From positions 76,787,601 to 76,851,600 of the forward strand of contig OZ026522.1 in the NCBI GenBank assembly GCA_964019695.1: a stretch of DNA of 64,000 nucleotides, given 5' to 3'. Below, piece by piece: positions 12,401-24,972 of this stretch. A program made the position numbers and the translations under genes. How positions within the stretch are numbered: the stretch's first letter is position 1; the number at the start of each line of letters is the position of its first letter. This DNA comes from Loripinus fragilis. Its lineage: Eukaryota > Mollusca > Bivalvia > Lucinida > Lucinidae. The notes beneath the pieces are model-generated. The model was not told where the DNA came from and made no database searches. It saw nothing but the letters and a program-made list of their open reading frames with translations.

Positions 12401-14316
12401 TATTTCGTCTGTTTAATCAACACAAATAGTTTAAGCATATGCACAGATATAGCATTTTAGTACACCTGGTACTGTTCCAGGCTATTTGCAAGATGTTTTG
12501 AACAACAATGGTGGTATGTTACGAACAGTTACTGGAATATCAAATAGAAACTTATTTGATAAACTTTCAACACATATTCGTATATATATTTTCTGCTAAT
12601 CAAAGTAAGCATATCAGATGGTAGGAGGCTGATACTTAAGGAATTAATTCGATTTTTGGGAGGTTCATGGAATCATGAATACTTCGGGTCTCTTGAAAAA
12701 GTAAGTGAAGCCCCATTCGAACTTTACAAGAGAGGATTCCAAGAACCTTCCTAAAATTGGACTTAATGCTTAGTGAAAACGCTACACTACAATTATTTAT
12801 ATTTTGTGCGAAAGTATTGGACAAAACGTAAATTACTAATAATGTTTCCCCAAACATCCAGCAAACGATTCGTCGAAATTCCACCAATTTGTCCCGTTTG
12901 ATGTCTGAGTTATGCTCCTTTAAGTGTTTTAAGCTTTTCACCGAATTTTGCTATTGCGCATGCGCAAATTAAAAGTGTTATGCTTATCGAAATTGATCAT
13001 AATTGTGTTGCATAAAAACGTAAGAAAACTGATTAATCACTTGAAAGAAGCTCAGAAATCAATTTCGATTTTATCAAATTTGTAAAAAACGGAAATTTGT
13101 CTCCCTGTGACAAAACCCAATAGGGAACATTAAATGTTTGGAAATCTTCGATTTATCACGATTTTCGATAATTTTCTTTTGCCAAATCAGGTAGACCTCT
13201 CAGCACATTGTTTCTATAATTTCTTGACAAGGAAAGCCCTCATACTAAGATGCAACAACACATTGATTTTCCTATGGAGGTTTCAGCGTTGAAATTTCAA
13301 ACTTCGCAATTTGATGGAAAACCCGCTTTTTAAGATTGTTTTTCAAAACGATCAAAACAAACTTGTAACAAGTCCTTCACATTTCTGGTTGTCACATGCC
13401 TAGACTACCATTTCGTGCAGTCGGATCACGTAGGTAGGGGATTTCTGAAGGCCTAAACTGTGTGAGATTTCTGTTCAAATTTGCAACCTGAAAAATTGGA
13501 CCCCTGTCGCATTTAAATGGCTTTCATGTGTTTCCTCGTGACAGCATCCGTAAAACTTTAAAATTTGAACATTAAGATATGATATAATACACTTTCATTT
13601 GCATTCTTGGTTTGCATAATTTTGTATATAGATGGGAAACAATTCGGGTGTAGCGTTTTCATTTTTATTCGATTTATTTACATTTTATTATAAATAACTA
13701 ATATATAGAATTATTTATAATTTAGGAGATAAAACACTTTTGTATTTAATATTAAATCGATTTAACGGTTTTGTTGGAGTGCAAAGCGGAAAAGCAGAAC
13801 AGCCAGTGTTAACACGGACAGCAAATAGGGCAAACAGGAAGCTTGCTTTGCACGTGCAACTTAGGTGTGGCTCGCTGTCAATCGCAACTGGCGAATGAAT
13901 TCGATGTTCGAGGCGAATTGCACGGGCAAGTGAGCTTGGCAGCTGTCAATCAAAATTTGTGTCGTTCATGACGCTATGAACGGTTGCAAAATTCTAAAGA
14001 TTCATTAAAGGCTTGCTTCGAAAATGTTAATATTATACTATATAGGCATTTTGTCCTTTTTTCATGGCGGCGATCTTGAAAACCATACAAAATTGTGAGT
14101 AGGCTCAAAGATATTGAGTGTTAACATCTTAATTCTTAATCAAGCGGCAAATGAACAATATTATACCACTCCTGGACGGTCTTAAGGGGGTGCATCGTGA
14201 TCCCTCAGGGCCCGAACGCATATTGGAGTGTCAACATATTAGACACAGATCAGCATTTAGACAGTTTGTTTAGGAGAAATACATGTATACTAAAACAGTT
14301 ATCCTTCATTTTTCAG
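9482..14316. other. Upstream flank of the transporter gene, unassigned
   Basis: About 4.8 kb with no exon I can defend. AGTGGCTCACTG near 10930 matches the terminal repeat of the element at 37109-40609, without a partner nearby. The missing first exon of the transporter must end with one base of a codon and lies here or further upstream. I found no convincing ATG-plus-donor pair in that phase. Confidence 0.35.
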
Positions 14317-14576
14317 ATACAGTCCCATGTCTCTGTTCAAAACGTTGGATCATGGGGTATATGGGGATATTGCTGGGAATCTGTCTCTATCTGCTGCGTG
14401 TTGACTTTAGTATGGCCATGGTATGTATGGTTAAAACCGAGGGTCAAGACACGGTCAATGCTACTAGCCATATAGACTGGAACGACACCGTGAATACTAC
14501 CAATAATTCACTTAAAGAAGAAAGTCACACAGGAAAATGTAGAGAACTTGAGAAGACAGCTCATGACGACTTCAAA
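14317..14576 (+). CDS. SLC17-like exon: N-terminus, helix 1 and first luminal loop
   Basis: Preceded by TTCATTTTTCAG and followed by GTAGGT. It begins with the last two bases of a codon and ends in phase 0 (TTC AAA). It encodes CSKRWIMGYMGILLGICLYLL, continuing into RVDFSMAMVCMV: helix 1 with the family's conserved arginine ahead of (N/D)xSxA. The long loop after it is rich in N-x-S/T sites (NAT, NDT, NTT, NNS), as expected for the glycosylated first luminal loop of SLC17 proteins. The upstream exon carrying the start codon was not identified. Confidence 0.9.
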
Positions 14577-16429
14577 GTAGGTATGAATTTTATTCCAGTG
14601 CTAGACATTGCTCATCCATTTCCTACTAAGCCAGAATTTCTTCTGGGGGAAGTGTTTCAGTTGAAATTGATCGTGTGAAGTGTTTCTTTATTAGTTTTTA
14701 ATATAAAGTATTTCTATGGACTGTATTTTATATCCCCAATTGAAATCGCATCCAAGTCTTACGTAGAGTTATGCAATTTTGTCAAAAAAGTGAACAACAC
14801 CTAGCATCACTTTCGGTTTGTTCTGGAATCGATGATCTAAAGGAAATTTGGACTCAGTATTTCTTGGGCGAAGTGTGTCATACACAGATGATAATTTAGG
14901 GTGTTTTCATTATTAGTATTTACTTTAAAGTATTTCTTTTAACATTATTTTAAAATATTCACAATTGAATTCGCATTTCGTTTTCGTTCGTTGTAGAATG
15001 TAAGTCACTCTCAGCTGAATAATAAAAAGCCAGGACCCACGCCATCGCCAAACTTTAAGTTTAAAAATGTATGACAGGGTCCAGTATCTGCGCTAGCTGT
15101 TAAAAAAGCATGAATTATAAAACTACTTTCTTTAACTTGATGAACATGTTATCAAATTTTTGTCTTGATATTTTTATTTTAAATAGCATTTTAATGCTTG
15201 TAAAGTTTGGTGGGTCCCTGGTCGTAAGCTTTGATACCCCCTTTTATTCTTTCTCCAAAAATATGTATTGACTTCTACTAAAGGGAGTGCATTAACGAAA
15301 TTTGACCAATCATGCGCGAATCCATGAATTTTGTCCGTGGGGGGGGGGGGGGTACTAAGAACAGTCCTGACAAACATATATTTTTCAATCCTGAACTTTT
15401 GTTTGACTTATATTAATGAAACTATACTGTTCTAAGACTACGTTCAAGGATCTAACATTTTTACAGGGGGGGGTGCAACTTTTTCAGGTGGGGATGTGGA
15501 ACTACTTCTTCCCATAGAAAACTATAAAAACTGTGTTTTACCAGGGGAAGGGGGCCAATTCCCCTGTCCCCCTCTGGATACGTGCATGTCAATGTTTGCA
15601 TAGGACTAAAATACTGAAGTGGAGTTGTACCTTATTGGCTTAGATCCCTACTGCTTGCTGCAAACAGATCAAGTGGCAAGTGGATGATAAATTCCAAAAT
15701 TATAAAGTATATCATCAAATTCATTTTAATTTTTTCTCATCGTGAACAACTCTGAGCTTCACACAGTTATATGAGAGAGTTTCGTCAAATAAAAAAGAAA
15801 TCCACTTAAAGATTGAAATCTGCAAATACTATTGAGAAAAGTGCATAGTCATTTTAAAATGTCTTTGTTTAAATAGCAGAGTTCTAGGTGCTTCATATTT
15901 ACTATTGTAAACGTCTTAGTTGTAGCTGATTTCTACATTGCAAAAAGATATTATGAATACTTTTTATTTTTATTTCTCCATCCACAGAAACATAAATCTG
16001 AAGCACATGGAACTGTGTTATTTATGATGCATGTAAAACAATGGTCAAATTTTGAGATTGACCTTACTGATTTAAAATATCCAAATATAGCTATTTTGAC
16101 TGTACCAGGGGTATCTTGCAAATACATGTAAGATAAATGAGATGCTTAAATGTGTATCTATGCTTATGTTTAGAATTATAAGGGATTTTGAATAACTGTT
16201 GTTTTATTCTTTATTTCATAACGTAAACATTGTAGCTCTGTAAGTAGAATTGAGATCCATAGCTAAGTTTTCCTTTTTTCGTGATAACATTCTATTAAAG
16301 TAATAAGGTTGCAAAGATCAGGAATCGATACAATCAAGTACCACACCTGACCCAGGATAAGTCTTGAAATAGAATGCAGTTCATTAGTGCTCAAAAGAAA
16401 TCATAAGTAATCATGAGACACCACACATA
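14577..16429 (+). other. Intron 1, proximal part
   Basis: No gene recognised. A G-tract occurs near 15340. At 16315-16365 is a 50-base match to the Penelope-like tail (AGGAATCGATACAATCAAGT), ending abruptly. Confidence 0.4.
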
Positions 16430-18240
16430 CATGCATGCCCTATAGTGAGGCACCACACTAGCAGGCATGGCTGCTAATGAGGCAGAACACCGAAATGCAT
16501 AGCTATAGTGAGGCACCACATCAGCAGGCACGGCTAATAGTGAGACAACACAGCAGCAGTCATGGCCTATAATGAGGCACCACACCAACATACATGACCT
16601 ATGGTGAGGCACCACACCAGCAGGCATGGCTGATAATGAGGCACCACACCAGAATGCATAGCTAAAGTGAGGCACCGCATCAGCAGGCACGGTTGATAGT
16701 GACACACCGCACCAGCAGGTACATGTATGACAGATATAGAAGCATCACACCAGGGGGCATGCATGAATGAGTGGCAAAAGGTCGGCAGATATGTTGATTG
16801 AGTAGCAACAGTCCAACAAGCGTCCATCTTGCAGCAGCAATCAACCAGTAGGCATGTTTGACCAGCAGCGGTGCTTGTGGCAGTTGCTCTTGACCAGCAG
16901 TATATTTGTTGCACTTCTCTAGATGGAGTGGTACTAGACTAGCGAGCATATATATGATACATTAGCAAGGTAACAACAGACAAGCCTGATGGGGTTTCAT
17001 AGTTTTAGTTGACATGTCTGGTGGAGGGGCTTTTCTCTTTGATTTTCAATGATTCAAGAGGTATAAATGATGGACTGGTACCAAATTAGCAGGCATATCA
17101 GTTGAAGCTTCACCAAACAGCTGGCATGTATTGCCACCAGATAATCAAATCAGACATCCTTACCATTACGCATGTTTCATTATGTTGTATTGAACCAGAA
17201 CACATGCCTGTTAACGAGAGCAAGTAGGCATGTGTGTTAGTTGCAGCGCACTGGCAATAGTGTATGTTAAAATTGCACCTGACTAACAGGAATGCCAGTT
17301 ACTGTTGCACTTGACCAGCAGGCATGTCTTTTCAAGCTGCACCTGGCCAGTGTACGTGTCTGTTATACTTGCACCAGACCAACAGCCCAGCCATTATTGT
17401 CACAGGGTCAGCAGACATCTTTACCATTACGCATGTTTGATTATATGGCACATGACCATCACGCATGTCTTAATTAAAGCAAGATTCCGGACCAGCAGTT
17501 ATCTCTGTAACAGACCTACCAGACTAGCAGGCCTGTTACAGCACCCATGTCTTTAAACTTTGCTTAAACTACAGGCAGGTGTGTCAAGGCAGCATCCGAT
17601 CACCTGGCACGTCAGTCACCAGCATGCATGTCTGTTAGAATTGCATCTCACCAGCAGATATGTTTGAGGCAGTTACAATTGACTTGCATGCACATCTGTA
17701 GTAGTTGAAGCAGAACCAACAGATATATCTGTTACACTTTTTTGCCTCAGATCAACAGTTATGTCCCCTTTGCTCGTACCCAACCAACGGGCTGGTAAGG
17801 ACAGTTGCACTATACCATCAGGCATGAATAAAACAGTTGCACCTGGCCAGCAGCCATGTCTTTATAAATCACATGCTATCAGCATGCATGTCTGTTATAG
17901 TTTAATCTTATCAGCATCCATGTATGTTACATTTGTACACGACCATTAGCCATGTTTGTAACAGTTGCATCCGACCATTTGCCATGTCAACCAGCAGTCA
18001 TGTCTGTTAAACTTGCACCTACAAGTATGCATGTCTGATACACCTGCACCAAGCCAGCATTTGTATTCGTTATATCAATATCCCACCATCTGCGCTTTTC
18101 TGTTGCCTTTGCATCAGACCAGTATAGAAGTAATGATAGTTAGGATTGCACAGTCTCAGCAGGCCAGTATTTTTTTCAGTGTCAACCAAGCAGCAGCAAT
18201 GCCTTAAATAGTCTCACCGAACCAGCAATCAAGATAATAA
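16430..18240. repeat. Ancient roughly 32-bp minisatellite with higher-order structure
   Basis: Units of about 32 bases (consensus near CACCACACCAGCAGGCATGG) are clear from 16430 to 16730 and continue, increasingly diverged, as TTGCACCTGACCAGCAGGCA types to about 18240. In the clear part, variants recur about 162 bases apart (for example AATGCATAGCTATAG near 16491 and AATGCATAGCTAAAG near 16653), so five units form a higher-order repeat. Open frames through it mirror the repeat and are not genes. Confidence 0.75.
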
Positions 18241-18794
18241 CAAGCATCTGCAGCATGCAGATCTCTTACTCAGAATTTAAAGCATTGATAAGCTGCATGG
18301 TTTGTTGGTTTCCTCCCACTGCATAGAATGTTGTTTTTTTTTCCCATTGTAAGTAGTATTTTCTCTCTTTTTTGGAGTAGTTTTATCCATCGATATACCA
18401 CTTTCCAGCTGAATTTTTCTACATATTGACTCAAAAAAAAGGTTTGAGTTTTGCGCAAACATTCTTTCACGAAGTTTTCAGTTATATCAACCATTCAGTA
18501 TACACTGGCATTTATCACTTCATTTTTTGATAGACTGTTGTCCAAAAATATGTTTTTTTTTATAAGAATAATATGATATTATGGTATCATCAGATCTGGC
18601 CAAAAGTGATCTAAAGGTGCTGCATGGATTGATGGATACGACTACCAGAACAAAGACAATAAAAAACGTTTTACCATTACAAAAAAATAAGAGGCCGTTA
18701 TTTTTCCATATCACCAAATACAACCACTGTTGTAAATTATCAGCAAATAATTATTAACTGCGATTTTGACTTTTGGTTGAAATTTGCTTTGAAT

Positions 18795-19135
18795 TGGGGG
18801 CCATCTTGGACACTATCTTAAATATTTCAACCTTCTGAATCAAAAGAATGTTCTATTTCAATCGTTTGTATCATTTAGCCTCTAAACATCCATCAAAAAC
18901 CAAAAAAATCATCAAATTTGTTGGTCAGATGGGTCTTAGGAGCCAAACTGTCAGCCATCATGGAAGCCATCTTTAATATTTCAACCTTTTGAATCAAAAC
19001 AACGGTCCATTTTAATCCTTTGTATCATTTAGCCTCAAAACATTCATAAACAGTAAAAATTAAAATGCATTTTATCCAGCATGTTGGTCGGACAGGTCGT
19101 CGGAGCCTAACTGACGACCATCTTGGACGCCATCT
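18795..19135. repeat. Roughly 154-bp tandem repeat, two to three copies
   Basis: GCCATCTTGGACACTATC, GCCATCATGGAAGCCATC and CCATCTTGGACGCCATC recur near 18800, 18955 and 19108. Between them, TTTGTATCATTTAGCCTC is shared by the first two units. The copies are diverged. Confidence 0.65.
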
Positions 19136-19544
19136 TGAATACTTCTAAACGCTCCATGATGCCAGAGTGGCATCAGTTAGATTCATCAATTACAATGCCT
19201 CAACAACAAGAATCAACAAGGAAAAAACTTTAAAATTAAGTTTCATGGCATACTGGTTTTCTACCGGAATAATAGCGTATAAGATTAGTAATAATAAATG
19301 CCAATTTTTAAATGTGATCGAGTGAAAACTGAACAGAGTTTATTTGATGTAAACTTAACACTTTCTAGTCAGTCACACACAGCAGTAATACATTTGGAAT
19401 AAGCAACATTATGCACTAAAGGTGTATCATGATACTGTTCTATAAATGCAGATAAAATGTAGATATTCAGATCTCCCACTGATATTATTTTCTGTATTGC
19501 AATCCTTGAAGAAACCTAAGGTCTTTTAGTCTCTATAAAAGTAA

Positions 19545-19825
19545 GTAAGGGTGCAAAGATCAGGAATCGATACAATCAAGTACCACACCTGACCCAGGAT
19601 ACCAATGGGAAAGTGACAAACTCACAGTAGACACCACAAACGAGAGCCAAGAAGTCAGCCCTTTCCCAGCAGGTGACCACAAAGCACATATAAACAGACG
19701 CGCACAAAGACATAGCAAACACAAGACAGAACAAAAACATAAAAGATCCACAAAAGAAGTACCGCCTTGGAACGGTCAGTAAAATATTTTACCGGAGGGC
19801 TTAAACCGGTTTAACGGCGCCAAAA
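19545..19825 (-). mobile_element. Penelope-like element 3' tail (subtype 1)
   Basis: On the plus strand it starts GTAAGTAAGGGTGCAAAGAT and runs through ACCGCCTTGGAACGGTCAGT to GAGGGCTTAAACCGG. The same tail recurs at 21311, 30146, 36604, 41115 and 52486, and at 30146 it adjoins Penelope-like coding sequence. The shared low-coordinate end and variable high-coordinate end indicate 5'-truncated retro-insertions in minus orientation. Confidence 0.8.
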
Positions 19826-19916
19826 TCTGATACATGTACATGCAAACTCTTCAAGAAGAGCGTATATTTATTTTTATTTTTCTTGTGTTGTTATATGTCT
19901 ATAATTTACTTTACAG

Positions 19917-20150
19917 AATGCAGAGTTTGTATGGTCTAAAGGTTTCCAATCTCTTCTCCTGTCTGTCTACTATATCGGGAGCTTTGTCAGTCAGATTCCT
20001 GGTGGATGGATGGCTAATAGATTTGGCGGGAAACGCCTTGTGACAATACCAATGCTTGTTTCAGCAGTGTTCACTTTGTTAACACCAGTTTTGATCCGTT
20101 GGAATCCATATATTGTATTAGTTGTAAGGCTTCTGATGGGTATATGTTCT
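19917..20150 (+). CDS. SLC17-like exon: helices 2-4
   Basis: Acceptor TACTTTACAG and donor GTAAGT; 234 bases, phase 0 at both ends, 78 residues with no stop. It carries VWSKGFQSLLLSVYYIGSF (helix 2), the diagnostic loop motif QIPGGWMANRFGGKRL, helix 3 and the start of helix 4 (VVRLLMGIC). GGx(M/L)Ax(R/K)(F/Y)GGK is a hallmark of SLC17 transporters within the major facilitator superfamily. Confidence 0.95.
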
Positions 20151-20172
20151 GTAAGTATCCATAAGTTTAGCA

Positions 20173-20321
20173 AGGCCTCGAGGTTATAAAACTTTAGTTC
20201 ATTCTCAGACTCAAAATCAAGTGCAATGGTTAGCTGCTAGCTGACACGTGCCCGCAAGCACCCAATCATTGCGCTTTATTTTGAGTCTGAGACTGTACTC
20301 AAGTTTATAACCCTGAGGCCT
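20173..20321. mobile_element. Foldback MITE next to the exon 2 donor
   Basis: AAGGCCTCGAGGTTATAAAA...TCTCAGACTCAAAAT is mirrored by ATTTTGAGTCTGAGACTG...TTATAACCCTGAGGCCT. The arms are about 45 bases with imperfect pairing. It begins about 22 bases after the splice donor at 20151. No coding capacity. Confidence 0.75.
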
Positions 20322-21310
20322 GGGTTAATATTGGGCAATGTGGAGTCAGAACCATTGCTTGTTTTAGTACCATTTACCTCGTATTATTTGATAGGCTGCC
20401 CATGAGCATATGTGCATTAAGACTCTGTTAACCATGGTAAAGATACACAACCAGTACTTTTTCAGCAGTATTTACCTGGTATTGGTAGTTGTTAGTAGGT
20501 ACATGTTCAGACGGTATCAGCTGTCAGGGTCATAGGTAAATGGACAAGAAATTGAATTACAATCACTGATAGACTTTATCAAATGTCGAGAAGAAACTGC
20601 TGCAGTTTAAAATAGCTTGCTTACACTAAGGAGGCGAGAACATGTTGAATACAATGTTTCAAATACTTGGAAACTATTTTTTAAATCATTGTTCAAACAA
20701 TTTTATTTTAATGCATCAATTTAGATCGTTTGTCTAGATGTAAACCTGGATTTACTTTAAGGCGAAGAAAGTTATCAAGGAATTCCAACGGAAGTTTGGG
20801 TTAGCCCCTGTCCATAGAGATGCTACCCACATTCGTAATTGTTTAAAGGATGTATTACATTACAATATGCATTTGATAATATATGGGACAAAAAAAAACG
20901 AGCAATTTGTAATTTCTAAACTTATCTCTTTTGGCTGTTCAGTCCTAATGCTGGATATGTAGCTCAGCCACATGGATTGTCTCTGTTCAAACATATTGAT
21001 CGTATGCTCCAAACACCATAGAGCTATAATTTGAATTGTTGGCTTATGGAAGAGAATATAGCGTGAACTTCTATCTAGCAATCAAAATTATACTGATATT
21101 GTTGTGTAACCAATCAATATATCCTTTTTGGAGCATTTTAATACACGCAGGCATGCTTGATAAATCTTTAGTCTTAACACCCAAGAACCTCTAGATACTG
21201 TATTTAATAGATAAATATAATACATAAGTTGAGAGTGCCTAAATCCTAAAACATTCCAATAATGTAGATCATGTACGGGTAGAGAAAAATTTACAAACTT
21301 GTACAACTGT
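20322..21310 (+). other. Intron 2, unassigned
   Basis: No gene or repeat recognised. Confidence 0.35.
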
Positions 21311-21815
21311 AAAAGTAAGTAAGGGTGCAAAGATCAGGAGTCGATACAACCAAGTACCAAATCCGACCCAGGATACCAATGGGAAAGTAACAAACTCACA
21401 GTTAGACACCACAAACGAGAGCCAAGAGGTCAGCCCTTTCCCAGCAGGTGACCACAAAGCACATATAAACAGACGCGCACAAAGACATAGCAATCATAAG
21501 ACAGAACAAAAACATAAAAGATCCACAAAGGAAGTACCGCCTTGGAACGGTCAGTAAAATATATTACTGGAGGGCTTAAACCGGTGTAACGGCGCGCCAA
21601 CCTCATCCTTAATTCAGATGTGGACCAAGACACATAGATATTTGGTTTGCATGAAAGACCCCTAACTTATCAATGCATCATCTCCTAAAACATATAAATC
21701 AAGATATAACAAGGAGATAAAGCAAAGATAAGGACTCAACAGTAAATAAAACTGAATACCGGAGCAAAGGAAATCCAATAGGTGAACCCCGGTGGGCCCA
21801 ACAAACAGCCAAAGC
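21311..21815 (-). mobile_element. Penelope-like element 3' tail (subtype 1, longer copy)
   Basis: Same low-coordinate end as the copy at 19545, but extends further 5' through CCCTAACTTATCAATGCATC and AACTGAATACCGGAGCAAA. A 57-base piece of the subtype 2 tail (ATGATCAGGCAATAC) adjoins at 21836-21893. Confidence 0.8.
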
Positions 21816-21899
21816 ATCAGGCCCAAGCAAATTTGTATGATCAGGCAATACTAAAATTACAGGCCTGCTGATGGCACTGCAAGAAAGAAATGCATTTTT

Positions 21900-23107
21900 C
21901 AAACTTTTATCCGATGATATACCTCACCAACTTTTTTCAATATGGTTACCCCATTTCTAATGCAAAAATAACATGTTTACTGAAAAAGACAGTGAAAATA
22001 TAGTATGTTACACCTACACCCAGTGGCTGTAGGTGCATAAAGATAAAAAAAGACGCCAACGATCAGAAAAAAAACGATACAATCAAGTAACACACCTGAA
22101 ACAACATTTCAGCCGATGAGAAGCGGCGTTACGTTATAACATCAAACCACAGGATGTACTGTCTCAAATTTGGGACGTTATCCAATTGGACGTCCCAGTA
22201 CATTTGCAAGTGCATTAGAATGAAAACAAATACTGAATTACTATCAGATGCAATAGCTTTGGGAAATGTTCTTAAATCGTAATGTACAAGTATTTAAAAT
22301 TCAATTGATAAAAATTGCAAAAAAATGATCCCAAGTCTGAACACAAACACGCCAGAAAGCACCTACTAAAGAGGAAATTAAGCACTACGCTACAAATACA
22401 GAAACAAACAAAACAATCCTTACAATCAACAAAAGTACCACAGAACTAAATATTACATAACCATATGCACATGTACGTGATTATCTACACATAGTAGACG
22501 TCAAATAACTTTCACTTTATATCAAATCACAGTCAACTGCGTCATACTCGTAGAATCAAAACTTTGACACAGTAGTACGATACAATATGATTCCAACTTC
22601 AGAAAGGGTAAGGGAACTTCTCCAGCTACAATTAATACATCCTGGGGCTTTTATGTCTTTGGATGCGGCTCATCCAGGATTTGCTATTATATCAATTATG
22701 ACTTCAAGTACAGCGTAATTGCCCATCACTCTTAACTCGATTATTTCTCGGGTGTGGAGTAATATTCATTATGTGGGTACCCGAAATGGCCCATTTATTC
22801 ATAAATGGACTTGAATTTTGTTGTCAAAATTGTATGTATTATTAAAAGGCCCCACTATCCCACTTTTCAACATTAAAATAATTATATAAAAGACCTTTTC
22901 TGTGACATTCTTAATTACTGGGGCTAAATATCAGGTAAACCAGATAAACCTTCCATTAATCTTGTTATACGCCCCTTTTCTTGCATCTGATTAGCTAAAA
23001 CAATAAATATTTTGCAAATAACATCAAAAAAAATACGTGCATTAAGAGGCTAGTTCGGTCCCCTAAGAGGCTAAAAAATAAAAAATTGTTTTTCAGCATT
23101 TTGTTCC
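21900..23107 (+). other. Intron 2, unassigned
   Basis: No exon or repeat family recognised; scattered short matches to the Penelope-like tail (CGATACAATCAAGTA near 22075). Confidence 0.35.
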
Positions 23108-23511
23108 AATTAGTTTATTAGCCCAAGTGTAAATGTCTGGTATTAATTTAACTTTTACCGTTGCTGTGGTAACAAAAATGGCTGCCAAAATAGGCTGAAA
23201 TCAGAAATATGCTATTTCGGTGCAAATTAGAGACATTTGACAGTCCATAGAGCACAAGCAAATACCAACAAAAATGTTTTAACAAATAATGATAATTATC
23301 ACGGCAGACAACATATTTAAAGGTGTTTTTTTTTTGTATTTTGCTGTGCTGATACCTAATTCTAAAAAAAAAAGGTCTCCAAAATTTGGTCCGAAAAAAT
23401 GCGATATCTCTATTTAAAGCCTTTTTTGTTGGCCATTTTTGTTACCATATCAACCAAAAAAATTTTAATAAATGCCAGAACTTTACACTAGAGTTATTCT
23501 TCTAATAAACC
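23108..23511. mobile_element. Foldback element of about 400 bp
   Basis: The left segment around 23115-23190 (TTTATTAGCCCAAGTGTAAA, then GTAACAAAAATGGC) is mirrored by 23430-23511 (GCCATTTTTGTTACC, then ACACTAGAGTTATTC and CTAATAAACC). The pairing is imperfect and no reading frame is present. Confidence 0.6.
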
Positions 23512-23554
23512 AATCAGAAGAAATTGGTGAAATTGGTGAAAAGCAACCTTCATA

Positions 23555-23830
23555 AATAGTAAGCCAGTATAATCAAGAAATACCCCAATCACAAACTGCA
23601 GACAATCCCATAGCACCGCAAGGAAAAGCCACACAACAATCGCGAGACACCAGGAAGACAAACCAAGCAAAGCAACCAGTTCTCTCTTCCCCATCAAGAT
23701 GATAACAAAACTAGAATGGACATAAAGTAACATACAACAAAACATGGAACAATTACAGACTCCCACAATGGGAGTAACAATAAAGAACATGTCAACAACA
23801 ACAGAACCACCGCCCAGAGTAACGTTCCAG
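23555..23830 (-). mobile_element. Penelope-like element 3' tail (subtype 2)
   Basis: Shares ATCAAGAAATACCCCAATCA, CTCTTCCCCATCAAGATGAT and ACAACAAAACATGGAACAAT with the tails at 7005 and 54031. Minus orientation, antisense to the transporter gene. Confidence 0.75.
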
Positions 23831-23974
23831 AGGGGCCAAATTAGACCCTTAATGCACGTACCCCCTTTAACTTGTATTTGCCACATTATTACAGGATCGA
23901 CAATTCAGATGTACAAGAAGAGCCGACTTTGGAATAGCATGTTTATATGTGAATGGTGTGTTTTATTATTTTAG

Positions 23975-24062
23975 GGTGGAGTTATTCCGGCATGGTTTGA
24001 TCTGTTAGGCGTGTGGATTCCACCTTTTGAACGGAGCAGATTTACAGCCTTCTTTTGGATGG
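23975..24062 (+). CDS. SLC17-like exon: end of helix 4 and loop 4-5
   Basis: Acceptor TATTATTTTAG, donor GTAATT; 88 bases, phase 0 in and phase 1 out. It encodes GGVIPAWFDLLGVW and IPPFERSRFTAFFWMG. The PPxERS(K/R) motif is conserved in SLC17. The family's usual PA(M/C)H near the end of helix 4 reads PAWF here, so the histidine that most members have is replaced. The donor abuts a MITE that starts at intron position +5. Confidence 0.92.
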
Positions 24063-24066
24063 GTAA

Positions 24067-24432
24067 TTAAAGCTGCATAATCTGTAACTTTTGATCTTTA
24101 ATTTTAGAAATAATGTTTCTATTTGTCAAGAACCCAGTAAAAAAACTAAAATTCAGGTATATATTTTACCAATTTCGTAAATCTTAACAAATTATCAGCA
24201 TCAAAACAACAGCATTTATGTTAAAATTACCTGTCTATAATTATTGGTGGGACGCAAATAATTACCAACACACCTGTTTTGTATAAGATAATTCACTTTT
24301 CCGTGCAGTTTTCAGCTATAGTGAACAGATTTATTGTGAAAACATAACTTAATTCTACTTTTACAAATGATTTAAAAAGAAAATAAAAAAAAAATCGAAA
24401 AATGTTCATAGTTGCAGACTTAGCCTCTTTAA
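24067..24432. mobile_element. MITE, TTAAAGCTGCATA family (copy 2)
   Basis: Aligns end to end with 1132-1506. The left end TTAAAGCTGCATAATCTG is intact; the right end (AGCCTCTTTAA) is more diverged. It starts four bases into the intron, so donor positions +5 and +6 come from the element. Confidence 0.85.
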
Positions 24433-24782
24433 TTCTTTGTATACTGAATATTTGTCATGCTTTCGTTACCGTAAGAGAAGTGCACATTCGAAATTGCCTT
24501 AGCCAATTCTGTGGAATTTTCTTGTACCTGTACATTGAGGATTAACTTTGATTACGTGACGCTGACGTTACATTACGTGACGCTGACGTCACAGAAACCA
24601 TGTCAACGCAACAACAAGTGTGATTGCAGAAAAACGAACGGTTATAAATAAAGCTTATGTTCGTCAAAGCGACATAAACTTCATTTATTCTGCTGATTAA
24701 ACTTTTCGTGCATAGTACTATGCGTAATGCGCTTTACCTACACCCAAGGCTTGATTTGATTTTCGAAATGTATTAGACTTTC

Positions 24783-24972
24783 TCGATTGCGCAGTGGCTC
24801 AGTTGGTAGAGCGTTACACTGGGGATCGAAGTGTTTCTGGTTCGAGCATCACCGCCGTTGCAGTCACTATGTTATGTTCTTGGGCAAGACAATTAAGTAT
24901 GTGTTCAACCCAGTAAGACCTGACAAATGTGAAAATGTGTTGACTAGGATGTAAAGAATCTAACCAAACAAA
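24783..24972 (+). mobile_element. tRNA-derived SINE, family A (copy 3)
   Basis: GCGCAGTGGCTCAGTTGG, then TGGTTCGAGCATCACC, CTTGGGCAAGACA and a GATGTAAAGAATCTAACCAA tail. More diverged than the copy at 3011. Confidence 0.8.

Noticed and set aside
13906..13945. ATGAATTCGATGTTCGAGG then AA|GTGAGC, considered as the first coding exon
   Set aside because: Would leave in phase 2, whereas the exon at 14317 needs an upstream exon that ends one base into a codon.
16391..16949. Overlapping minus-strand frames with repeated SLSTVPADAVPHF-like peptides
   Set aside because: They mirror the 32-bp minisatellite; no start context, splice support or conserved domain.
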